DNA of 64,000 bases. It comes from Hordeum vulgare subsp. vulgare (Eukaryota; Streptophyta; Magnoliopsida; Poales; Poaceae). The DNA lies in contig NC_058518.1 in assembly GCF_904849725.1 (NCBI RefSeq), positions 411,253,081-411,317,080 of the forward strand, given 5' to 3'. Both the position numbers and the translations under genes were made by a program. Below are positions 10,251 through 22,019 of this stretch, piece by piece; the stretch's first letter is position 1, and every line of letters starts with the position of its first letter. The notes under the pieces were generated by a model. That model was not told the origin of the DNA and ran no database searches. It was given only the letters and a program-made list of their open reading frames with translations.

Positions 10251-10640
10251 AATTGATCCCCCCACTAATCCCTTACGGATCTTGTTACTCTTGGGTGTTT
10301 GAGCACCCTAGACGGTTGAGGTCACCTCGGAGCCACATTCCATTGTGGTGAAGCTCCGTGGTCTTGTTGGGAGCCTCCAAGTTTTGTGTGGAGATAGCCC
10401 CAACCTTGTTTGTAAAGGTTTGGTCGCCGTCTTCAAGGGCACCTATAGTGGAATCACGGCACCTCGCATTGTGTGAGGACGTGAGGAGAATACGGTGGCC
10501 CTAGTGGCTTATCAGGGAGCATTGTGTCTCCACACCACTCCAACAGAGACGTACTTCCTGTCAACTTGTTAAGAAAAGCTAAAAATTGGTAGTTGCTTAT
10601 TCACACCCCTCTAGTCAACCATATCGATCCTTTCAAAGTG

Positions 10641-11136
10641 AGAAAAGAGAAATTCAGAAACTTTGATCAATGAAATGCAACTCTTTGTTGTGCCTTTTTG
10701 TAAAAAAAGGTTTCACCGTGGGCCAAACCCTAGGCCGCATGGGTTTGTGGCATTTCGGGCTGCGCTGGTAACTGGTAGGACAGATGGAAAGACTTTGACA
10801 TGGAAAGGGAAGGAGTCTATATATAGTGAGCCCGTGACTTGGTTTAGGGGTTTAAAACTCATGCTTGTACTACATGTTTGCACACGCATGAGAGTGGTTT
10901 TCCATTTTTTTGTAACAAATTTTTGAAAACGCATGTTTGCACTGCCATAATAAATTTTTGGAAACACACACAAATGATCTCTTTGGGCAAGGAAATTTTT
11001 GAACACACATAATAACTTACATAAATAAGATGCAAACCACCGTACCCTTGCATAGATGGGTACCCTACATAGATAACTCCAAGGACACGACACGACACGT
11101 ACGACATAGAAAAGCAACAAAATAAAAATGATAAAA
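10641..11136. other. Probable 3' region of the split gene, no other gene seen
   Basis: AT-rich sequence between the solo LTR and the stop codon of the split minus-strand gene. It holds repeated TTTTTGAAAAC/TTTTTGGAAAC words and would be the 3' UTR and downstream DNA of that gene. Confidence 0.35.
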
Positions 11137-11476
11137 CTAAAACATGACGAGCTTGACGAACAACTTCACTCCGGGCTCGCATCCCTTCTTGAACATCTTC
11201 ATCTTGACCATTATTCCACCTTGGCCGCACCCCTTCACCACCGTCTTCAACTTCACTCCTCGTAGTAGGGAAGGGAGTACACTTGGTTTTCGGTGGGGAA
11301 GATGCAGTCGATATTGGTGAAGTGTTGTACACCATGAAGAAGATGGACTCGCAGCCGCACCAAAACACTTCGACGAGGAGCGCGTGCACGTCAAACGGGT
11401 TGGCAAAGGTGTCCGTGCGCAATTTGAGGGTGCCTGCATGCGTGGTAAAGATTTTCTACACGGCGAATGACGTCGC
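11137..11476 (-). pseudogene. 3' half of an unrecognised gene split by retrotransposon O
   Basis: On the minus strand, codons of strongly GC-ending type encode TLKLRTDTFANPFDVHALL and VEVFWCGCESIFFMVYNTS. A shift to a second frame gives FPTENQVYSLPYYEE, then a third gives GVKLKTVVKGCGQGGIMV and KKGCEPGVKLFVKLVMF with a TAG stop at 11137-11139. At least two frameshifts and an in-frame TAG (11456-11458) mark it as a pseudogene, unless the TAG lies in an intron. Its upstream edge (11472-11476, GTCGC) is one copy of the target duplication of element O. The 5' half continues at 35803 in the same frame. I do not recognise the protein. Confidence 0.55.
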
Positions 11477-12891
11477 TGCTATGGCGATAGAAATCCTTTT
11501 GTTGCCTCTTGAGCTTGCGTCGGTTTTTCCCTTGAAGAGGAAAGGGAGGTGCAGCACAGGAGCAATAAGTATTTCCCTCAGTTTGAGAACCAAGGTATTA
11601 ATCCAGTAGGAGAATCGCGCCAAGTCCAGAGTACATGCGCAAACACAAAAGAGCTTGCACCCAACGCGATAAAAGGGTTGTCAATCCCTTCAAGATTGAT
11701 TGCAAAGTGAGATCTGAAGGCGGAAAGTGCAATGAAGTAAAATTGTAAGGCTGAAAATATGGTGTGAAGTAGACCCGGGGGCCATAGTGTTCACTAGAGG
11801 CTTCTCTCAAAATAGGAAATAATACGGTGGGCGAACAAATTACTGTCGAGCAATTGATAGAACCGCGCAAAGTCATGACGATATCTAAGGCAATGATCAT
11901 ACATATAGGCATCACGTCCAAGACAAGTAGACCGATACTTTCTACATCTACTACTATTACTCCACACATCGACTGCTATCCAACATGCATCTAGTGTATT
12001 GAGCTCATGACGAACAGAGTAACGCTTTAAGCAATATGAAATGATGTAGAGGGATAAGCTCAAACCAATGATGAAAACCCCATCTTTTTACCCTTGATGG
12101 CAACAACACGATGCGTGCCTCGCTACCCCTTCTGTCACTGGGTGAAGTCACCGCACGGTGTGAACCCAAAACCAAGCACTTCTCCCATTGCAAGAATCAT
12201 AGATCAAGTTGGCCAAACAAAACCCACAACTCGAAGAGAATTACAAAGATATGAAATCATGCATAAGAGAGATCAGAAGAAACTCAAATAAGATTCGTAG
12301 ATAATCTGATCATAAATCCACAATTCATCGGATCTCGACAAACACACCGCAAAAGAGGATTACATTGGATAGATCTCCATGAGGATCATGGAGAACTTTG
12401 TATTGAAGATCCAAGAGAGAGAAGAAGCCATCTAGCTACTAGCTATGGACCCGAAGGTCTATGGTGAACTACTCACGCATCATCGGAGAGGTCATGGTGT
12501 TGATGAAGAAGCCATCCGTATTCGAATCCGCCCTCCGGCACGGCACAAGAACGTGCCCCAGATGGGATCTTGCAGAGAAAGAAGCTTGCGGCGGCGGAAA
12601 AGTATTTTCGTGGATCTCCTCGTCAGTTTTGGAACTTTTCTGAATTTATAGGCGGAAGAGGTAGGGTAGACGAGCCAGAGGGGGCCTACAAGCCTGCTAG
12701 TCGCGGGCCCCCTGGTCACGCCTAGTGGGCTTGTGGGGTCCCCTCCTGGCCCCTGCCTTGGTTCTCAAGTCTGGTGCGTATCTTCTGTCCCGGAAAAAAT
12801 CTTTTCGGAAATTTTATTCCGTTTGGACACCGTTTAAAATCCTCCTCTGAAAAGGGTCAAAAATACGGAAAAAACAGGAACTGGCACTTGG
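11477..12891 (-). repeat. 3' LTR of element O, truncated
   Basis: This part aligns with the right LTR (34276-35802) base for base in diagnostic places where LTRs of element M differ, for example TTTATAGGCGGAAGAGGTAGG and the beginning TGCTAYGGCGAYAGAAATCC. About 113 bp at the LTR start are missing: the sequence stops at GGAACTGGCACTTGG and jumps directly into gag of element E2. Confidence 0.8.
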
Positions 12892-13162
12892 AAGATAAAG
12901 GAAAGACCTTCTTGTTGACCTCATCCTCGGGCACACCTGCAAGCTTATATAAACCACAAACTTCATCTACATAGATTAGATGCAAGTCTGGATGTGATGT
13001 TCCATCTCCTGTAAAAGGATTAGCCAGCAGTCTCTCAAGCATACCTGAAGGAAATTCAAAGCAAATATTTTCTGTAGGTGCAGCAGGTTGAGGAGCAACT
13101 ATTTGTGCTTCCGTTCGAGGTGAAGATACCCCGAACAAGCCCCTCAACGGATTAGTATCCAT
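12892..13162 (-). pseudogene. Truncated second gag copy of E2
   Basis: It reads from the gag start MDTNPLRGLFGVSSP through ERLLANPFTGDGTSHPD and stops at VFPLS, where it is fused to the LTR of element O. Codon 16 is CGA (Arg), whereas the main E2 copy has TGA at the same place. The primer site beyond it (13241-13257) is damaged: CCCCGGCAACGACACCA instead of CCCCGGCAACGGCGCCA. Confidence 0.7.
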
Positions 13163-13268
13163 AGTGACCAGTGACAATAAATTTCAGCACACTATATGAA
13201 TGTTTCCTTACCAAGTTCCACTTACCAAAGGCGCTTCACTCCCCGGCAACGACACCAGAAAAGAGTCT

Positions 13269-14791
13269 TGATGACACACAAGTATAGGGGATCAATCGTA
13301 GTCCCTTCGATAAGTAAGAGTGTCGAACCCAACGAGGAGCAGAAGGATCTGACAAGTGGTTTTCAGCAAGGTAAAATCTACAGGCACTGAAATTATCAGT
13401 AACAAGTGATTGTGTGGTGAGATGATTCGTAGCAAGCAACAAGTAACAAAAGTAGCAACGGTGCAGCAAAGTGTCCCAATCCCTTTTGTAGCAAGGGACA
13501 AGCCTGGACAAAGTCTTATAGGAGGAAAAACGCTCCCGAGGACACACGGGAATTTCTGTCATGCTAGTTTCATCATGTTCATATGATTCGCGTTCGTTAC
13601 TTTGATAGTTTGATATGTGGGTGGACCGGCGCTTGGGTACTGCCCTTACTTGGACAAGCATCCCACTTATGATTAACCCCTCTCGCAAGCATCCGCAACT
13701 ACAAAATAAGAATTAAGACAAAGTCTAACCATAGCATTAAACTAGTGGATCCAAATCAGCCCCTTACGAAGCAACGCATAAACTAGGGTTTAAGCTTCTG
13801 TTACTCTAGCAACCCATCATCTACTTACTACTTCCCAATGCCTTCCTCTAGGCCCAAATAATGGTGAAGTGTTATGTAGTTGACGTTCACATAACACCAC
13901 TAGAGGAAAAATAACATACAACATATCAAAATACCGAACGAATACCAAATTCACATGACTATTATTAGCATGACTTATCCCATGTCCTCAGGAACAAAAG
14001 TAACTACTCACAAAGCATAATCATATTCATGATCAGAGAGGTAATGAGTAGCATCAAGGATCTGAGCATAAACTCTTCCACCAAATAATCCAACTAGCAT
14101 CAACTACAAAGAGTAATCAACACTACTAGCAACCTTACAAGTACCAACGGAGTCACGAGACGGAGATTGGTTACAAGTGATGAACTAGGGTTTGGAGATG
14201 AGATGGTGCTGATGAAGATGTTGATGGTGACGAGTCCCCTCCGATGAGAGGAGTGTTGGTGATGACGATGGCAACGATTTCCCCCTCCGGGAGGGAAGTT
14301 TCCGCGGAAGGATCGTCCTGCCGGAGCTCTAGATTGGTTCTGCTCAAGTTCCGCCTCGTGGCGGTGGCGAAACCACGAAAAAACTCCTCCCTGATTTTTT
14401 CCCGGACGAAACCCTCCATATAGCAAAAGAGGGGGCCGGTGGGCCAACAGGGGGCCCACAAGCCCCCATGGCGCGACGTGGGGGGGTGGCCGCGTCGTGC
14501 AGGCTTGTGGCCACCCCCTGGCGCCCCTCTAGCACTTCTTCGGCCCAATATTTTTTTATAAATTGGGAAAAAAATCCCCGTTGATTTTCACGGCGTTTGG
14601 AGTTGCGCAGAATAGGTATCTCAACTTTGCTCCACTTTCGGGCCAGAATTCCAGTTGCCGGTATTCTCCCTCTTCATGTAAACCTTGCAAAATAAGAGAG
14701 AAAAGGCATAAGAATAGTACCGTGAAGTGAAATGATAGCCAAAGAAGCGATAGATATCAACATGGAAACATGATGCAAAATGGACGTATCA
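13269..14791 (-). repeat. E2 LTR, left copy
   Basis: It begins TGATGACACACAAGTATAGG and ends AATGGACGTATCA. It aligns throughout with 22020-23543, with scattered substitutions. It serves as 3' LTR of the main copy and as 5' LTR of the truncated copy to its left. Confidence 0.9.
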
Positions 14792-16513
14792 ACTCCCCCA
14801 AGCTTAGACCTCGCTTGTCCTCAAGCGAAAGCCTAGCTCAATAAATATGTCCACATGTTTAAGGAGAGAGGTGTCGACAAAACAAGATACAAACATGCAT
14901 GCATCATGATCAAGCTCAGAACAGCAATACCAACATATAATCTCACATGCTAAAGTGATAATTCTTTCACAAAGTAAAGCATTGATCAAGAACCTTACCG
15001 AGAAGTAACAACCGATAGCCTTTAGTCATTGAAGCAATTGCAATTTATCACAACATCAGAAAGAGTCAAATAAGAGCTTGTAAAGCAAATTCACATACTC
15101 AATCATTCTTTCGTTCTCTACAATTGCTACAACTCACGTGGTATTCATGAGATCAAAGTTTCAGCTGAACACAGAGAAAGATAAGGGCTTATAGTTTTGC
15201 CTCCCAACTGCTTACCTCAAGGGTAACGTCAACAATAATAATTCATGAATGCCTACCCCCAAGTTGACATATGAATATAGATCTTTCCCAAGCATGTGAC
15301 GGTAGCCAAGACAAAGGCAAAATAAGGAATTGGTGAAGATCACCATGACTCTCTCAAGGGAAAAAAGTAAAAGTACAAGATAGGCCCTTCGCAGAGGGAA
15401 GCAGAGGTTGTCATGCGCTTTTGAGGTTTGGATGCGTGTCCTCTTAGTGCGGGGGAACGTCACTTTATATTGCCTCCTGTGATAAAAAACTTTATTATGC
15501 AGTCTGTCGCTTTTATGTCTTCCTTATCATAGGTTCGTACAAAGCTTATTTTCCACACACTAATAGATCATACATATTAGAGAGCAATTTTTATTGCTTG
15601 CACTAGTGACAACTTACTTGAGGGATCTTATTCAATCCATAGGTAGCTATGGTGGACACTCATGGCAAAACTGGTTTGAAGGTTTATGGATGCACAAGTA
15701 GTATCTCTACTTGGTGCGGGAGTTTTGGCTAATATGAGGTGGAAGCAATCGTCACATGCTAAGGAATCTCTAATCATATAACATTGTTCGGAGCCAAGCA
15801 AACACAATTCATTATGCTGTCTTCCTTGTCCAACATCTACTTCTAGGCATGTAATAGTTTAGTGAGTGTTCACAATCATAGATGGTGTCATAGATGATGT
15901 ATTTATATGTGAACCTCTCCTTCTTTATCACTTCCTATTAATTGCAACCATGACCAAGGTCTACGTTTGCCTACCCTCAACAAGTTTCAATCCTCATTCT
16001 TTTATATGTGAAGCCATCACTTCCCATAAGATCATTACATGATCTTTCATGCTTTTGTTCTATTCTCACTCTTTTGATCATGGCAAGAGGCAAAGCCCTT
16101 CAACTAAGACACTTTTATTATATGGCTCACGAGCAAGAATACAACGGGGGAGACACAAAGCAAAACTCAAGACTAAAACACTAAGACTTTTAAACTACTA
16201 GAGAAAAAGAAAACTGAAAAGGAAAACTAAAACAAAGGTAAAGGCAAAAGATGTGATGGTGATACGATACCGGGGCAACTCCCCCAAGCTTGGCAAAAGC
16301 CAAGGGGATTGTCCATACCAATGCTCAGTTATCTTCCTTTGGTGGTGATGGTGGTGAAGTTGTTGCAATATGAGTTTGATCCTCCGTCTTCCAGGGCATA
16401 GGTGCTCCACCATGGAAAGATGAACGAGTTTCCGAAATCCTCAAATCTGTAGCCAACCCTATTGATTTAAATCTATACTCATACTCACAGTTTTGGTTCT
16501 CCAGGTCATAGAT
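14792..16513 (-). other. E2 3' non-coding region with polypurine tract
   Basis: Next to the LTR lies CTCCCCCAAGCTTAGACC, which on the minus strand is the purine-rich plus-strand primer. The rest has no sustained frame on either strand and is typical of the long 3' spacer in Triticeae Athila-like elements. A second CTCCCCCAAGCTTGG copy lies at about 16279. Confidence 0.6.
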
Positions 16514-16846
16514 CTAGCCCTGGAGTTGATCAACCCTGTCATAGAGCCTGGAGAGGTGCTTCCCAATGTCATTGGCATCAACCCTGTGCTTGTTGGTGAA
16601 CTCCATGATCATCATGTGGTTGGCGTTGAGTCCTCGCTCGACCATCCCTTGGCACTTGAAGACTTGTTGCTCCATTGCTTCGAGCCTCGTCTCCATGCTT
16701 CCGGTCTTCTTAGGCCCCTCAACATCACGGATGTGCAACATCCCCTCACGCATCTCGATAGATTGAGGGTGTTGCAGCACTTCCGTGAGGTAGGGATTGA
16801 TGACCTTCTCGAAGATCTTGTCCTTCGGAGCTTTTGGGGAAGTCAT
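16514..16846 (-). CDS. E2 ORF3, small coiled-coil protein
   Basis: A 110-codon minus-strand frame starts MTSPKAPKDKIFEKVINPYL and contains METRLEAMEQQVFKCQGMVE, with heptad-like spacing suggesting a coiled coil, and ends LSRLYDRVDQLQG. It lies downstream of integrase, the position where Athila-like elements carry an extra, sometimes envelope-like, ORF. I see no signal peptide or membrane segment, so an envelope role is not supported. The 359 bp between it and integrase are non-coding and could include a splice leader. Confidence 0.55.
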   Translation of the reverse strand: MTSPKAPKDKIFEKVINPYLTEVLQHPQSIEMREGMLHIRDVEGPKKTGSMETRLEAMEQQVFKCQGMVERGLNANHMMIMEFTNKHRVDANDIGKHLSRLYDRVDQLQG

Positions 16847-17205
16847 GGCGATCTAGATCTGCAACAGAAACAGGCTCGAAACGAAAAACAGAGGAAATCT
16901 GCGTGATGCAGGGGTCAGACCAAACGGAAGTATATATATAATGATTTTTTCCAGACCAGAAGGAGTACCCCGCACGAAAACGGAGTCCGGGAAGCGCACG
17001 AGGTGGCCACAAGCCGTCAAGGCGCGGCTAGGGGGTGGGCCCGCGCCGTGCAGACTTGTCGCCTCCTCGTGCACTTTCCGGACTACTTCCATTTTTTGTA
17101 TTTTTTCAAATATTCCAAAACAGAGAAAAATTCCTATTGGAAAAGTTTTGGACTCTGTTTTCTTACCGAATCACATACCTCTTCGTTTTCGGAGTCTGAA
17201 ACAGG
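16847..17205 (-). other. Spacer between integrase and ORF3 of E2
   Basis: It contains a GC-rich block (about 16975-17090) with GTGGCCACAAGCCGTC-like words similar to those in the LTR leaders of O, M and E3. The overlapping frames on both strands show no protein homology that I recognise. Confidence 0.45.
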
Positions 17206-18807
17206 CTAATAAATATCCCTTAGGTATTCTTCCGGAGTTATGGTATTGATGATATTGCTTTCAACATTTATGGGAGTACCTGAGATATAATGCTTGATTC
17301 TCTGCCCATTTACCACTCTCGGACAATTACCTTCCGTGTTGTTGATCTTGATAGCACCGGAACGATATACTTCCTCAACAACATAGGGACCCTCCCATTT
17401 AGAGAGAAGCTTGCCTGCAAAGAATCTTAAACGAGAGTTATAGAGCAAGACATAATCACCTACGTTGAACTCACGCTTTTGTATCCTCTTATCATGCCAC
17501 CTCTTAACCTTCTCTTTGAAAAGCTTGGCATTCTCATATGCCTGAGTTCTCCACTCATCAAGCGAGCTAATATCAAATAACCTCTTCTCACCGGCAAGTT
17601 TGAAATCAAAGTTGAGCTCTTTGATTGCCCAATAAGCTTTATGCTCTAGCTCAAGAGGTAAGTGACATGCTTTCCCATACACCATTTTGTACAGAGACAT
17701 GCCCATGGGATTCTTATAGGCAGTTCTATAAGCCCACAGTGCATCATCGAGCTTCTTAGACCAATTCTTTCTAGACCTATTGACAATCTTTTGCAGAATC
17801 AATTTAATCTGTCTATTACTTAGCTCTACTTGACCACTGGACTGAGGGTGATAGGGAGACGCAATTCTATGGTTGAGATCGTACTTAGCAAGCGTTTTAC
17901 GGAAAGCACCATGAATGAAGTGTGAACCACCGTCGGTCATTAGATATCTAGGGACTCCAAATCTAGGGAAGATAACTTCTTTCAACATCTTGATAGAGGT
18001 GTTGTGATCAGCACTACTAGTGGGGATAGCTTCTACCCACTTAGTGACGTAATCAACAACAACTAAGATATGCGTATACCCGTTGGATTTTGGAAAAGGT
18101 CCCATATAATCAAAGCCCCAAACATCAAATGGTTCAATGACAAGTGAATAGTTCATAGGCATTTCCCGAAGTTTGCTAATATTACCTATTCTTTGACATT
18201 TGTCACAAGACAAGACAAACTTGCGGGCATCCTTGAAGAGAGTGGGCCAATAGAAACCTGATTGCAATACCTTGTGTGTAGTTCTATCTCCCGCATGGTG
18301 TCCTCCGTAGGCCTTGGAGTGACACTTCTGTAGGATCTGTCCCTGTTCATGTTCAGGTACACAACGTCTAATAACACCATCTACTCCTTCCTTATAAAGG
18401 TGAGGATCATCCCAAAAGTAGTGTCTCAAGTCAAAGAAGAATTTCTTCTTTTGCTGGTACGTGAAACTAGGTGGTATGTATTTGGCAACGATATAGTTTG
18501 CATAATCAGCATACCACGGTGCACTACGTGAAGCATTGATGACATTCAATTGCTCATCAGGAAAGCTATCATCAATAGGTTGTGGGTCATCAAGAACATT
18601 CTCCAACCTAGACAAGTTATCTGCTACAGGGTTATGAGCACCCTTCCTGTCGACAACGTGCAAATCAAATTCTTGTAGCAAGAGAACCCATCTGATAAGT
18701 CTAGGTTTAGCGCCCTTCTTCTCCATGAGGTACTTAATAGCAGCATGATCAGTGTGAATAGTGACTTTGGAATCAACTATGTAAGACCTGAACTTTTCAC
18801 ATGCAAC
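17206..18807 (-). pseudogene. E2 pol, RNase H C-terminal part and integrase
   Basis: The long frame (506 codons from 18726) holds the end of RNase H and the full integrase. The zinc-binding part is seen as [11 protein letters not shown]...CDKCQRIG (HHCC). The catalytic triad is in FDYMGPFP (Asp), LMTDGGSHF (Asp) and SSGQVELSN (Glu). A C-terminal [18 protein letters not shown]...KWEGPYVV block is the GPF/Y-type module of Gypsy integrases. The upstream part is in another frame: an extra base near 18,807 within VVCVACEKF breaks RNase H, so the frame cannot be made without a shift. Integrase itself looks undamaged. Confidence 0.85.
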
Positions 18808-20116
18808 ACACGACTGCTAAAAATTCCTTCTCCATAGTGGCATAGTTTCTCTAAGCACTGTCTAGAGTCTTACTAGCGTAGTAAATAACATTCAACTTCT
18901 TATCGACTCTTTGCCCTAGAATAGCACCAACAGCATAATCACTAGCGTCACACATGATCTCAAAAGGTAAGTTCCATTCAGGTGGTTGAACAATAGGTGC
19001 AGTTATCAAAGCCCTCTTAAGTATTTTGAAGGCTTCGTCACAATCATCGTGAAAGACAAAAGGAATATCCTTTTGCAAGAGATTGGTAAGAGGCCTAGAA
19101 ATCTTAGAGAAGTCTTTAATGAACCTTCTACAGAAACCAGCATGACCAAGGAAACTTATTATCCCTTTGATATCTGTGGGGTATGGCATTTTCTCGATTG
19201 CATCAACCTTAGCCTTATCGACTTCGATACCTCTTTCAGAAATTTTATGTCCTAAGACGTTGCCTTCATTAACCATAAAGTGGCACTTCTCCCAATTCAA
19301 GACAAGATTGGTGTCCTTACATCTCTGTAAGACTCGATCAAGGTTGATGAGGCAATCGTCAAAGGAAGACCCATAAACGGAGAAGTCATCCATGAAAACC
19401 TCGACAATCTTTTCACAAAAGTCAGAGAACATAACCACCATACATCTTTGAAAGGTGGCAGGTGCATTACATAAGCCAAAAGGCATACGTCTATAAGCAA
19501 AGGTACCGAAAGGGCAGGTGAAAGTGGTTTTCTCCTGATCAGATTGTGCAACTGGTATTTGGGAGAAACCAGAATAACCGTCTAGAAAGCAGAAGTGTGT
19601 GTGTTTGGACAGCCTTTCTAGCATTTGGTCGATAAAAGGCAAAGGGTAGTGATCTTTCCTAGTGGCTTTATTCAATTTCCTAAAATAGATCACCATCCTA
19701 TAGCCAGTAATAATCCTGTGTGGGATCAACACATCATTATCATTAGGGACAACGGTAATGCCTCCCTTCTTAGGAATGCAATGTACCATACTCACCCAAT
19801 CGCTATGAGCAACAGGATAAATGATACCTGCTTCTAGGAGCTTTAGTATTTCTTTTCTCACTACTTCTTTCATCTTAGGATTCAATCTCCTTTGATGATC
19901 AGCAACTGGTTTGAAATCAGGATCAGTTTTAATCTTGTGCTCACATAGAGTAGGACTAATGCCCTTAAGATCATCAAGAGTATATCCAATAGCAGCACGG
20001 TGCTTCCTCGGAGTTTTTAGTAACTTCTTTTCTTCATGCTCCAAGAGGCTAGCACTAATAATAACAGGATGTATCTCCTTTTCATCAAGATAGGCATACT
20101 TAAGAGTATCAGGCAA
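18808..20116 (-). pseudogene. E2 pol, reverse transcriptase and RNase H start
   Basis: The frame begins directly after the gag-protease stop (20117-20119) and is in the same frame as gag. It runs through reverse transcriptase with RMPFGLCNAPATFQRCM and the catalytic box VFMDDFSVYG (at about 19385-19396), then RNase H starting FEIMCDASDYAVGAILGQ. A TAG at about 18852-18854 interrupts the conserved TLDSAQRNYAT-like motif, replacing the Gln codon. With the downstream frameshift the polyprotein is dead, but all domains are recognisable at full length. Confidence 0.85.
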
Positions 20117-21913
20117 CTATTTAAGCTCGAACACAGGATCACCCTTTGGTGGGGGTGGATCCCCAAGCAGCTCAACAAGCAGATTATTCTTAAGGATAGG
20201 ATATTGTTCTAAGACAACTCTATCTATCTCATCCCTTTCATCCATATGCATATCATTTTCATGCTCAAGCAAGTATTGCTCTAAGGGATCAGTAGGAGGC
20301 ACGGCAATAGAGACTAAGGCAATAGTTTCATCCCTACTAGGCAACTCCTTTTCATGAGGTTGTATACCAAACTTAGAGAAATTGAACTCATGTGACACAC
20401 CTTCAAAGCCAACAGTGACAGTTTGCTTCTCACAAACAATATGAGCATTGACAGTATTGAGAGAAGGTCTACCAAATATGATGGGACAAAAGCTATCTTG
20501 TGCGGTAGCAAGAACGAGGAAATCAGTAGGATACTTCGTTTTACCACACAAGACTTCAACATCCCTAACAATTCCCACAGGGCAGATAGTATCTCTATTG
20601 GCCAGCTGAATAGTGACATCAATAGGCTCTATCTCAACAGGTGCAATATCATCTTTGATTTCATCGTATAAGGATTGAGGTATTGCACTAACACTAGCAC
20701 CCACGTCACATAAGCCATGATAACGATGATCTCCTATCTTAACAGAAACCACAGGCATGCCAACAACAGGCCTATGTTTGTCTCTAGCGTGAGGTTTAGC
20801 AATTCTAGCAGCATCTTCACAGAAGTGAATATTATGTCCCTCAACTTCTTCGGACAGAAGATCTTTGATAATAGCAATGCTAGGTTCAACTCTAATTTGC
20901 TCAGGGGGTGTAGGTGTTCTAATATAGCCTCTACGTATCACAGTTGAAGCTTTAGAATGATCCTTTATCCTAACAGGGAAAAGTGGTTTCTCAATGTAAG
21001 CACTGGGAACAACAGGATCACTATAGGCAATGACTTTCTCTTTAACTGGAGTGGGTTTAACTACATTGACTTCTAAAGTAGGATGATATTTAAACCACTT
21101 CTCTTTGGGGAGATCAATATGAGCAGCAAAAGATTCACAGAATGAAGCTACTATCTCAGAGTCAAGTCCATACTTAGCGCTAAAATCACTAAAGGTATTT
21201 GTCTCAACAAAGGATTTAACGCAATCAAACGTGAAATTCATACCTGACTCCTTACCTTCTTCAAGCTCCCAATCTTCAGAGTTGCGTTTAATTCTCTCCA
21301 ATAAATTCCATTTGAAGTCAATATCTCTCTTCATAAAAGAACCGGTACAAGAAGTGTCAAGCATGGTGCGATCATCATGAGAAAGCCGAGCATAGAAGTT
21401 CAGAATGATAATTTCTCTCGAGAGCTCATGATTGGGGCATGAATATAGCATTGATTTAAGCCTCCCCCAAGCTTGAGCGATGCTTTCTCTCTCACGAGGC
21501 CAAAAATTATAAATATAATTCCGATCACGATGTACTAAATGCATAGGATAAAACTTTTGATGAAATTCCAATTTCAACGGATTGCAGTCCCATGATCCAG
21601 TATCATCACATAGCCTATACCATTTCAACGCATTATCCTTCAAAGATAAAGGAAAGACCTTCTTCTTGACCTCATCCTCGGGCACACCTGCAAGCTTAAA
21701 TAAACCACAAACTTCATCTACATAGATTAGATGCAAGTCTGGATGTGATGTTCCATCTCGTGTAAAAGGATTAGCCAGCAGTCTCTCAAGCATACCCGAA
21801 GGAAATTCAAAGCAAATATTTTCAGTAGGTGCAGCAGGCTGAGGAGCAACTATTTGTGCTCCCGTTCATGGTGAAGATACCCCGAACAAGCCCCTCAAAG
21901 GATTAGTATCCAT
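20117..21913 (-). pseudogene. E2 gag-protease
   Basis: The start MDTNPLRGLFGVSSP at 21913 is followed by a TGA at codon 16 (21866-21868), then an uninterrupted frame of 558 codons. The gag domain includes NALKWYRLCDDTGSWDC and SIAQAWGRLKSMLYSCPNHE. The aspartic protease has the active-site motif LCDVGASVSAIP, with Val in place of the more usual Leu, and a FCPIIFGRPSLNTV flap-side block. The frame ends in FELK and TAG, where an element with an intact polyprotein would read into LPDTLKYAY of the reverse transcriptase. Confidence 0.85.
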
Positions 21914-21991
21914 AGTGACGAGTGACAATAAATTTCAGCACACTATATGAATGTTTCCTTACCAAGTTCCACTTACCAAAGGCGCTTCACT

Positions 21992-22008
21992 CCCCGGCAA
22001 CGGCGCCA
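21992..22008 (-). other. E2 primer-binding site (tRNA-Asp type)
   Basis: The minus strand reads TGGCGCCGTTGCCGGGG, complementary to the 3' end of plant tRNA-Asp, 11 bp from the LTR end at 22020. Confidence 0.85.
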
Positions 22009-22019
22009 GAAAAGAGTCT

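Larger units (their letters stand above)
7748..10635 (+). mobile_element. Copia-like solo LTR (level 1 of a three-level nest)
   Basis: The element starts TGTTAGGGCATGTTTTG and ends ATCGATCCTTTCA, so it has the TG...CA ends of an LTR. It is flanked by a perfect 5-bp duplication AAGTG (7743-7747 and 10636-10640). With the inner insertion and its target duplication removed it is about 1,211 bp. The terminal part CACCCCTCTAGTCAACCAT resembles LTR ends I associate with Triticeae Copia elements; the superfamily call is tentative. No internal domain or second LTR is present, so it is a solo LTR left by LTR-LTR recombination. Confidence 0.7.

Noticed and set aside
16514..16846. Envelope gene (endogenous retrovirus) in E2
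   Set aside because: The ORF is only 110 codons, has no signal peptide or transmembrane helix, and looks like a soluble coiled coil.
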